Assembly (NCBI GenBank): GCA_002389995.1
Contig: DGRR01000144.1
Coordinates: 1-15,940, forward strand
Reading direction: 5' to 3'
Length of the DNA stretch: 15,940 nucleotides
Source of the DNA: Ruminococcus sp. UBA4383
GTDB taxonomy: Bacteria > Bacillota > Clostridia > Oscillospirales > Ruminococcaceae
The notes under the pieces are model-generated. The model worked only from the letters and a program-made list of their open reading frames with translations. It was not told where the DNA came from and did not search any database. Both the position numbers and the translations under genes were made by a program. Position 1 is the first letter of the stretch. Every line of letters begins with the position of its first letter. This document shows positions 1 through 4,944 of this stretch, in pieces.

Positions 1-400
1 TAGTATCTGCAATTGCACTGTCATCTGTTATATTCACAACAGCGAAACCGTCAGCCGCATTTATTTCATTTATTATATCATCGGCAGTTATTTCGTTTCC
101 GTCTTTGAGAATAACACTTCCTGAGACTGTTATATCGATTACTTCTATCGGAATTTCCTGAGAAGTTTCCTCCTGCATTTCTGTTGCAACTTCGATATCA
201 TTTTCTGAATTTTCCTCAGTGATAATTTCTGCGGCGGGGATATTTTCTTCGGAATTTGTATCTGATGAATTATCGTTTCCGTTTCCAAGAAATCCCGTAC
301 CATATCCGATACCTGCACCGCCTCCGAGGAGAAGTAAAAGCGCAGCACCTGCGATAACAGCACCACCACCGCCTGATTTTTTTTCTGAATTTTTTGCCAT
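1..400 (-). CDS. Single-pass membrane protein with ExbD-like extracytoplasmic domain (3' end cut by window edge)
   Basis: The reading frame starts at an ATG at 400-398 and stays open for 133 codons to the left edge, so the C-terminus is missing. An AAGGAGG ribosome binding site (414-408, 7-nt spacing) supports this start. The protein has a short Lys/Ser-rich N-terminus, a Gly/Ala/Leu-rich membrane segment at about residues 13-36, and an acidic Asn/Ser/Glu-rich low-complexity linker at about 38-85. A compact domain follows from about residue 86, containing SVILKDGNEITADDI and then AVVNITDDSAIADT. That pattern (a strand, a DG turn, a helix, then a strand ending in a D-rich turn) resembles the periplasmic domain of ExbD/TolR; this is an inference from pattern only. 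The membrane segment has no acidic residue, so it probably does not conduct ions itself. It follows the ExbB/ExbD-like pair on the same strand, separated by the repeat array. Alternatively it is an unrelated lineage-specific membrane protein. Confidence 0.72.
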   Translation of the reverse strand, partial: MAKNSEKKSGGGGAVIAGAALLLLLGGGAGIGYGTGFLGNGNDNSSDTNSEENIPAAEIITEENSENDIEVATEMQEETSQEIPIEVIDITVSGSVILKDGNEITADDIINEINAADGFAVVNITDDSAIADT

Positions 401-416
401 ATAAATTCCTCCTTAT

Positions 417-725
417 TTATAATGGGGGAAAACGCCGATGTAAGCCTTGAATCTTCATTCACTCCGCTATGCTCCGTTCATTCCCGATTCAAGCGTCGTT
501 TTCCCCCAAACCCCTTTTGTTTATAATGGGGGAAAACGCTGATGTAAGCCTTGAATCTTCATTCACTCCGCTATGCTCCGTTCATTCCCGATTCAAGCGT
601 CGTTTTCCCCCAAACCCCTTTTGTTTATAATGGGGGAAAACGCCGATGTAAGCCTTGAATCTTCATTCACTCCGCTATGCTCCGTTCATTCCCGATTCGA
701 GCGTCGTTTTCCCCAAAACCCCTTT
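417..725. repeat. Three tandem copies of a 104-bp palindromic repeat
   Basis: The copies start at 417, 521 and 625, a constant period of 104 bp. They are almost identical: I see a C/T change at 540, an A/G change at 699 and a C/A change at 715. Each copy is a palindrome with an outer arm gggggaaaacg (528-538 in copy 2) pairing with cgttttccccc (601-611), and an inner arm cttgaatc (550-557) pairing with gattcaag (590-597). The roughly 32-nt loop contains a ttcatt direct repeat. The array fills nearly the whole 326-bp gap between the ExbD-like gene (stop at 727-729) and the ribosome binding site of the next gene. It would therefore be transcribed as three successive stem-loops. No reading frame crosses it convincingly and no U-tract follows the stems, so these are not ordinary terminators. 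They most resemble a REP- or MITE-like dispersed element that has duplicated in tandem. Confidence 0.93.
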
Positions 726-726
726 A

Positions 727-1380
727 TTATTTATTAAGATTAACATAAGTACAGTAGAAATTACTGTAATTTCTTCTCACATTATTTATAGCCTTTTTAA
801 CATTATCGACATCATTGCTTGTAGCGTGACTGCCGTTATAAACAAAGGCGCAAAGTACAATATCATCGCTGTTTAGGTCAAGATTTGCATTGATGAATTT
901 TTCAATTTTTTTGACATCTGAATTATCTGATGTTCTGTTATGGGAATCAAGAGTAGTATGGGAAATTTCGGAATCCTTGTCATTGAGTGAGAGTTTTCCT
1001 GTTCTGCCCATGGAATCGTATTGCAGATTCAGAGTTATGACAGCATCTTCCGAATAATTTTCGAGAGCCTGATAATATGCCCATGAATTGCTGTTTTCGG
1101 CTATTTCGGTGAGTTCATCGAGTTCTTTCTGATAATTTTCTTCTATTTCGGAAATTTCATTTTCATGCTGTGAGTTTATTTCGTCAATCTGAGATTCATA
1201 ATTGTTCTGGATTTCGGATATTTCCTGTTCGTGTGAAATTTCCTGCTCCTGTATCTGAGATTCATAATTCTGAGCCTGATTTTTATTTTGTTCCTGCAAG
1301 TTCATCATGACCCAGAAAAGCATTATGAAAATAACGTCAAGCAGGGCGGTAAGTTCGATAATAACGCCTTTATGTTTCAT
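727..1380 (-). CDS. ExbD/MotB-like stator subunit with long coiled coil
   Basis: The protein is 217 aa. It starts with a short cytoplasmic tail and one membrane helix at about residues 6-26, containing TALLDVIFIMLFWVMM. Asp15 sits where ExbD/TolR/MotB carry the ion-binding aspartate, and the surrounding sequence fits the ExbD pattern of a Thr-Pro-Leu-type turn, then DVxFxLLxF. Residues about 28-95 are Gln/Glu-rich, with repeating EISEIQNNYESQIDEI-like units, and are strongly predicted coiled coil. A C-terminal domain (about 98-217) of alternating strands and helices follows, including DDIVLCAFVYNG and a helix VDNVKKAINNVRR, compatible with an ExbD-like or OmpA-like fold. The start codon overlaps the stop of the upstream ExbB-like gene (ATGA), so translation is probably coupled; no strong ribosome binding site is seen. 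A proton or sodium channel role with the upstream protein is inferred. The coiled-coil insert is unusual for ExbD (usually about 140 aa) and recalls stators that span the cell wall. Confidence 0.85.
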   Translation of the reverse strand: MKHKGVIIELTALLDVIFIMLFWVMMNLQEQNKNQAQNYESQIQEQEISHEQEISEIQNNYESQIDEINSQHENEISEIEENYQKELDELTEIAENSNSWAYYQALENYSEDAVITLNLQYDSMGRTGKLSLNDKDSEISHTTLDSHNRTSDNSDVKKIEKFINANLDLNSDDIVLCAFVYNGSHATSNDVDNVKKAINNVRRNYSNFYCTYVNLNK

Positions 1381-1889
1381 TTTTTCGCCTTTTCATCAGT
1401 ATTGTTATGAAGTGATGCGAAAATTTTTTCACTTTCTTCAATGGTGGGTTCAATAAAGGCATCGCATATTTTAAATATCATAGCAAAAATAATTCCCCAT
1501 GCAGTAGAAGTCAGTGCAGAATAAAAATTTCCCGTAATATCGCTGGAATCAGAAATAAGTGCGATAAGTGACAGAACAGTTCCGAGTATTCCCATAAGCG
1601 GAAATATTGCTATTATATTTGCAAAAAGGGAATAGGCAAGAGTACCTTTTTTTCTGAGTTTTTCAAACTCATTTATGTTTGTTTCAGATATTTCAGTGCT
1701 TATTTTTTTAAGTTCATATTCTGCGGTAGTTTCATACGGATATATGACTTTTTTCATTTTTCGTTTAATGGGAATGACTTTAACAAACAGGATATAACAG
1801 AACAGACAAAGGTTTATAAATGCTATTATGAAAATCCATTTGTCAAAATCAAAGAAATTCATAAATAAAATTTTAAAAATATCTTTCAT
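1377..1889 (-). CDS. ExbB/TolQ/MotA-like proton channel subunit
   Basis: The protein is 170 aa, starting at the ATG at 1889-1887, which has a GGGAGG ribosome binding site at 1902-1897. The frame is open for 27 more codons upstream, but those would overlap the promoter, so the shorter start is preferred. There are three membrane helices, at about residues 18-39, 88-112 and 122-146, with a basic/charged cytoplasmic stretch (41-85) between the first two and a short charged tail. The second helix carries PLMGILGTV and the third SALTSTAWGI. These match the two conserved motifs of ExbB/TolQ (PLLGLLGTV and ALxTTAxGL), including the Thr that lines the ion path. In this family a pentamer of such subunits surrounds a dimer of ExbD-like subunits and turns ion flow into movement. 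The ATGA overlap with the ExbD-like gene supports the pairing. What it drives here is unknown; no flagellar, TonB or Tol genes are in view. Confidence 0.87.
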   Translation of the reverse strand: MKDIFKILFMNFFDFDKWIFIIAFINLCLFCYILFVKVIPIKRKMKKVIYPYETTAEYELKKISTEISETNINEFEKLRKKGTLAYSLFANIIAIFPLMGILGTVLSLIALISDSSDITGNFYSALTSTAWGIIFAMIFKICDAFIEPTIEESEKIFASLHNNTDEKAKK

Positions 1890-1907
1890 TGAAATACCTC
1901 CCATAAC

Positions 1908-1936
1908 ATAATAGCATATATTAAAAAATTTTTCAA
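1908..1936 (-). promoter_or_regulatory. Sigma-A-type promoter for the ExbB/ExbD-like operon
   Basis: On the minus strand a -35 box TTGAAA (1936-1931) and a -10 box TATTAT (1913-1908) are separated by exactly 17 bp. Transcription would start near 1902-1901, right at the GGGAGG ribosome binding site of the ExbB-like gene. The untranslated leader would then be only about a dozen bases. It lies in the 104-bp gap shared with the divergent spoIIR gene. Confidence 0.75.
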
Positions 1937-1993
1937 GTATCTGTATGAATAAAACATAAATTTCCGTCAATTATTATCAGCGAGGTGATATTT

Positions 1994-2605
1994 ATGAGAA
2001 AATCATACGGAAAAATACTTATCGCAGGACTGATAACGGCTGTAATAATTTCAAATGCCTGTTCATTTATAAGGGACGGAAGAAATCTCGAAAAATTAAG
2101 GCACAGCGTTCTGAGACTGCATATTCTTGCAAATTCGGACAGCGAATATGACCAGAATTTAAAGCTTATGGTGCGTGACAGACTTCTTGATGCGGATATT
2201 TTTGAAAATGCCGAAAATCTCGAAGATGCCGAAAATTCCGCAAGGGAAAAACTTCCCGAAATCATTGATATTTCAGAACGTGTACTGCGTGAAAACGGCT
2301 GTTATATGCCCGTATCAGCCGAAATAGAGGATATTTATTTCGATGAGAGAGTGTACGGCGATATTACCATGCCCGCAGGGAATTACCGTGCATTGAGGAT
2401 AAATATCGGCAGGGCAGAAGGTCATAACTGGTGGTGCGTGATGTACCCTCCGCTGTGCATACCTGCCGCCTGCGAAGTTGATGACAATAAGGAATGTGAA
2501 GATAAATTTTTTGACGAAAATCAGCTCGACATCATGTATAAACCCCAGAAATATCAGGTGCGCTTTGCTGTATGGGATATGATTAAGTCAATTAAAGATA
2601 ATTGA
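1994..2605 (+). CDS. spoIIR: Stage II sporulation protein R (SpoIIR)
   Basis: The protein is 203 aa. The start is the ATG at 1994, preceded by GAGGTGAT; a GTG three codons upstream lies inside that ribosome binding site and is rejected. An N-terminal hydrophobic segment (about 7-25) acts as a signal or anchor. The family core follows: LRLHILANSDSEYDQNLKL, VRDRLL, the central YRALRINIG and HNWWCVMYPPLC, and a short KYQVRFAVWDMIKS tail. In Bacillus, SpoIIR is made in the forespore under sigma-F and is secreted into the intermembrane space. There it triggers SpoIIGA to process pro-sigma-E in the mother cell. The length and motifs are normal and the gene looks intact. It is divergent from the ExbB-like operon. 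I found no clear sigma-F or sigma-A boxes just upstream, so its promoter is unassigned. Confidence 0.93.
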   Translation: MRKSYGKILIAGLITAVIISNACSFIRDGRNLEKLRHSVLRLHILANSDSEYDQNLKLMVRDRLLDADIFENAENLEDAENSAREKLPEIIDISERVLRENGCYMPVSAEIEDIYFDERVYGDITMPAGNYRALRINIGRAEGHNWWCVMYPPLCIPAACEVDDNKECEDKFFDENQLDIMYKPQKYQVRFAVWDMIKSIKDN

Positions 2606-2637
2606 ATTGTGCAAAGTGACGAAAAAATATTTTCCCC

Positions 2638-2666
2638 TTGACATTGTATCAAAAATGTTGTATAAT
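2638..2666 (+). promoter_or_regulatory. Consensus sigma-A promoter for infC-rpmI-rplT
   Basis: A perfect -35 TTGACA (2638-2643) and a perfect -10 TATAAT (2661-2666) are separated by 17 bp. Transcription should begin near 2673, giving a leader of about 160 nt before infC. A fully consensus promoter fits a highly expressed translation operon that is controlled after initiation by the leader. Confidence 0.92.
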
Positions 2667-2672
2667 ATTTCG

Positions 2673-2831
2673 GTAAACAAAGCAGAACTTTCCGTTCTCA
2701 CCGTGAGGCTACGCTTAAACGGTCAATATGCATTGGCTCTCCCCATGTCAGGGGATAACTGCGTGTTGTATGGGTGCGGATTTCTCTGCACCCATTTTTT
2801 GTTTTAAATTTATAGTCGGAGGTGCTTAACT
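2673..2831 (+). promoter_or_regulatory. Structured infC operon leader (candidate ribosomal protein L20-type leader)
   Basis: About 160 nt of untranslated RNA lie between the promoter and infC. Visible hairpins are agaac (2684-2688) with gttct (2694-2698) and tcccc (2740-2744) with gggga (2751-2755), followed by the terminator hairpin at 2771-2794. In addition, tacgc (2710-2714) could pair with gcgtg (2761-2765) around the second hairpin, bringing the leader into a multi-helix fold just before the terminator. In Bacillus the same operon has a leader in which L20 binding causes premature termination. The position and architecture fit that model, but I did not recognise the Bacillus L20 consensus in the sequence, so the ligand is inferred. 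Confidence 0.6.
2771..2800 (+). terminator. Intrinsic terminator (attenuator) upstream of infC
   Basis: A 7-bp GC-rich stem, tgggtgc (2771-2777) with gcaccca (2788-2794), has a 10-nt loop and is followed at once by six T residues (2795-2800). It lies after the operon promoter and 32 nt before the infC start. It can therefore only act on this operon's own transcript, as an attenuator would. Confidence 0.88.
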
Positions 2832-3350
2832 ATTAGCAAACAGGAACTGCAGATCAACGAAGAAATAAGAGATAAGGAAGTTCTCGTGATCGATGCCGAA
2901 GGAAAAAAACTCGGTGTATTATCTGCCAAAGAGGCTCAGAAATTGGCTTTTGAACAGGATTTGGACTTGGTCAAAATCGCTCCGCAGGCTACCCCGCCTG
3001 TGTGCCGTATAATGGACTACGGCAAATTCTGCTTTGAACAGGCTAAACGTGAAAAAGAAGCAAGAAAAAATCAGAAAGTCGTTTCTATAAAGGAAATAAG
3101 AATGTTCTCAACTATCGACACTCACGATTTTGAAACCAAAGTCAATCAGGCCGTTAAATTCCTTCAGGGCGGTGACAAACTGAAAGTTTCAGTGAGATTC
3201 CGCAAAAGAGCTATCGCTCACCCCGAACTCGGAAACGAACTCCTTGACCGCTTCAAAGAAGCCGTTTCTTCTGCGGGTACTGTCGATAAACCGGCTAAAA
3301 TGGAAGGGCGCAGCATAGTTATGTTCGTCAGCCCGAAAACAAATAAGTAG
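2832..3350 (+). CDS. infC: Translation initiation factor IF-3
   Basis: The start is assigned to ATT at 2832, nine nt after GGAGG (2818-2822). No ATG, GTG or TTG fits between the ribosome binding site and the conserved N-terminus. Translation from there gives 172 aa opening SKQELQINEEIRDKEVLVID, the typical IF-3 beginning. Starting at the GTG at 2886 would remove 18 conserved residues. The N-domain (about 1-75, ending near CRIMDYGKFCFEQAKR), a Lys-rich linker, and the C-domain (about 85-168) with IREMF-like KEIRMFSTIDTHDF and VRFRKRAIAHPELG are all present. IF-3 binds the 30S subunit, prevents early 50S joining and checks the start codon-initiator tRNA match. Because IF-3 rejects non-standard starts, the ATT start gives negative self-control, as is known for Escherichia coli infC. 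It is first in an operon with rpmI and rplT. Confidence 0.97.
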   Translation: MSKQELQINEEIRDKEVLVIDAEGKKLGVLSAKEAQKLAFEQDLDLVKIAPQATPPVCRIMDYGKFCFEQAKREKEARKNQKVVSIKEIRMFSTIDTHDFETKVNQAVKFLQGGDKLKVSVRFRKRAIAHPELGNELLDRFKEAVSSAGTVDKPAKMEGRSIVMFVSPKTNK

Positions 3351-3386
3351 GAACTGACCTGTTCCCGAATCAAGGAGGACTATACA

Positions 3387-3590
3387 ATGGCAAAGGTTAA
3401 AGTAAAAACACACTCAGGTGCAAAAAAACGTTTTAAGATTACAGGCAGCGGCAAGGTAAAATATCAGCACACAAACAAAAGACACAGACTTACCCAGAAA
3501 GATACAAAGCGCAAGAGAATCGCCCGTAATGCAGGCATCGCAGAAGGCGCAAACGCTCCCACAATCAAAAAACTCGTTCCTTACCTCTGA
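3387..3590 (+). CDS. rpmI: 50S ribosomal protein L35
   Basis: This is a 67-aa, strongly basic protein starting MAKVKVKTHSGAKKRFKITG, with HTNKRHRLTQKD in the middle and KKLVPYL at the end. These are the hallmarks of bacterial L35, whose usual length is 64-67 aa. An AAGGAGGA ribosome binding site precedes the ATG. It is the middle gene of the classical infC-rpmI-rplT operon, 36 nt after infC and 70 nt before rplT, with no terminator between. L35 is a small, late-assembling protein of the large ribosomal subunit. Nothing unusual is seen. Confidence 0.98.
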   Translation: MAKVKVKTHSGAKKRFKITGSGKVKYQHTNKRHRLTQKDTKRKRIARNAGIAEGANAPTIKKLVPYL

Positions 3591-3660
3591 TTAGTATACT
3601 GAGGCATCGGAATTTGAAAATTAAACCAGATTAAAAATATATTATCGGAGGTAGAAAATT

Positions 3661-4014
3661 ATGGCACGTATCAAAGGTGCGTTAATGACCCGCAAGAGAA
3701 GAAATAAGGTTTTAAAGCTCGCCAAGGGCTACTGGGGCGCAAAGAGCAAACACTTCAAAATGGCTAAACAGGCTGTTATGAAGTCAGGCAACTACGCTTA
3801 TATCGGAAGAAAACAGAGAAAGAGACAGTTCAGACAGCTCTGGATTACAAGAATCTCCGCTGCCGCTAAAATCAACGGCATGAACTACTCTACATTCATG
3901 AACGGCTGCAAAAAGGCAGGCATCACTCTCAACAGAAAAATGCTCTCCGAAATCGCTATCAACGATGCAGCAGGTTTCACAGCTATCGCTGAAAAGGCAA
4001 AGGCTGCTCTTTAA
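3661..4014 (+). CDS. rplT: 50S ribosomal protein L20
   Basis: The protein is 117 aa, the usual length, starting MARIKGALMTRKRRNKVLKL. It has the long basic N-terminal helix (about 1-60) that threads into 23S rRNA (AKGYWGAKSKHFKMAKQAV, YIGRKQRKRQFRQLWITR) and the globular C-terminal domain (about 61-117). A TCGGAGGT ribosome binding site lies 7-8 nt before the ATG. L20 is essential for early 50S assembly. In several bacteria its C-terminal domain also binds its own mRNA leader to repress the operon. The leader and attenuator ahead of infC make that plausible here. A strong terminator follows within 10 nt of the stop. Confidence 0.98.
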   Translation: MARIKGALMTRKRRNKVLKLAKGYWGAKSKHFKMAKQAVMKSGNYAYIGRKQRKRQFRQLWITRISAAAKINGMNYSTFMNGCKKAGITLNRKMLSEIAINDAAGFTAIAEKAKAAL

Positions 4015-4022
4015 TCGCAATC

Positions 4023-4055
4023 AAAAACACGCTCGGTAAAAAAGAGCGTGTTTTT
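4023..4055 (+). terminator. Intrinsic terminator of infC-rpmI-rplT
   Basis: A 12-bp stem, aaaaacacgctc (4023-4034) with gagcgtgttttt (4044-4055), has a 9-nt loop and ends in a T-run. The matching A-run upstream means it could work on both strands. A second, imperfect hairpin (aatcccga 4059-4066 with tcggggatt 4075-4083) follows without a T-run. Confidence 0.93.
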
Positions 4056-4108
4056 CTTAATCCCGATATTTATTTCGGGGATTCTCTTAAAAAGGCGGTG
4101 CTGTATTT

Positions 4109-4897
4109 TTGGAGAATATAGTAAAATCAAAGGATAACCCCATTATCAAGCTGTATCAGAAGCTTTCCTCCTCCAAAAAAGAAAGACTTCAATACGGCTT
4201 ATTCGTGTTGGAAGGTCTGCGTATAACAGAAGATGCCATAAAGGAAGAAAGCGGTCTGTCACATCTCATACTTACTTCTGCCGCTGCCGAAAAATACGGT
4301 GATATGCTTTTCCAGACCGATTTGAGAAATGCAAGAACTGTTGTTATTTCAAATGAGCTTGGAAGAAAAATCTCCTCAACAGATAATACTCAGGGCGTTT
4401 TCGCAATATGCCGCATACCTCAGAAAAAAAATATGATTTTTTCCGAAAACGGAAAATATCTCGTTCTCTGCGGCTTGCAGGACCCCGGAAACGTCGGCAT
4501 GATTATCCGTACCGCAGACGCTCTCGGTATTGATGCGGTCATAATGTCGGGAAGCTGTGACCTTTACAGCCCCAAAGTCGTCCGCTCAACTATGGGAAGT
4601 ATTTTCAGAATGAATATCTTTACCGAAAATGATACCGAAAAATTATTTTCTCTCCTGTCTGAAAATAATGTCATCACATCAGCCGCAGTCATAGACAGCA
4701 ATGCAATGCCCGTTACAGAATGTGATTTCAGCGGCAGACAAGCCGTTTTCATAGGCAACGAGGGAAACGGTCTGCCTGAGGATATATCCCGAAGATGTAT
4801 GTCAAAAATAATTATCCCCATGCACGGAAATATAAATTCCCTCAATGCGGCTATGGCGGCAGGCATACTTATGTGGGAAATGAAACGTTTCGGATAA
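4109..4897 (+). CDS. SpoU/TrmH-family RNA 2'-O-ribose methyltransferase
   Basis: The protein is 262 aa. A TTG start at 4109 is chosen because it is preceded by AAAGGCGG and begins the typical MENIVKSKDNPIIKLYQKL; no ATG is available nearby. An N-terminal substrate-binding domain of L30e type (about 1-100) is followed by a SPOUT knotted domain. All three family motifs are present: DPGNVGMIIRTADALG (125-140, with Asn128 and Arg134), FIGNEGNGL (214-222), and IPMHGNINSLNAAMAAGI (236-253). The enzyme should transfer a methyl group from S-adenosylmethionine to a ribose 2'-OH in rRNA, as in the RlmB/TsnR/YsgA group; the exact target nucleotide cannot be told from sequence. It is the first gene of a long plus-strand run. 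I found no good promoter in the 50 nt after the rplT terminator, so some read-through may supply it. Confidence 0.93.
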   Translation: MENIVKSKDNPIIKLYQKLSSSKKERLQYGLFVLEGLRITEDAIKEESGLSHLILTSAAAEKYGDMLFQTDLRNARTVVISNELGRKISSTDNTQGVFAICRIPQKKNMIFSENGKYLVLCGLQDPGNVGMIIRTADALGIDAVIMSGSCDLYSPKVVRSTMGSIFRMNIFTENDTEKLFSLLSENNVITSAAVIDSNAMPVTECDFSGRQAVFIGNEGNGLPEDISRRCMSKIIIPMHGNINSLNAAMAAGILMWEMKRFG

Positions 4898-4944
4898 TGA
4901 CAGATTCTTAAAGGCAAAAGTTGACGAATTTTAATGGAGGGAAA

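Noticed and set aside
145..462. Minus-strand reading frame of 105 codons covering the left end
   Set aside because: It begins inside the palindromic repeat, lies in another frame of the gene at 1-400, and lacks that gene's good ribosome binding site and domain-like sequence.
417..725. CRISPR array
   Set aside because: The units are 104 bp and directly adjacent, with no variable spacers between short repeats; they are tandem palindromes, not repeat-spacer units.
1..1889. Zorya anti-phage system
   Set aside because: ZorA usually has a long cytoplasmic tail and the system needs further effector genes such as ZorC, ZorD or ZorE. The ExbB-like protein here has only a short tail and no effector is visible within the window.
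1377..1970. Longer start for the ExbB-like gene at 1970
   Set aside because: The extra 27 codons would overlap the well-formed promoter at 1908-1936, and the internal ATG at 1889 has a strong ribosome binding site.
2607..2807. Short plus-strand reading frame between spoIIR and infC
   Set aside because: It overlaps the operon promoter, leader and attenuator and has no protein-like content.
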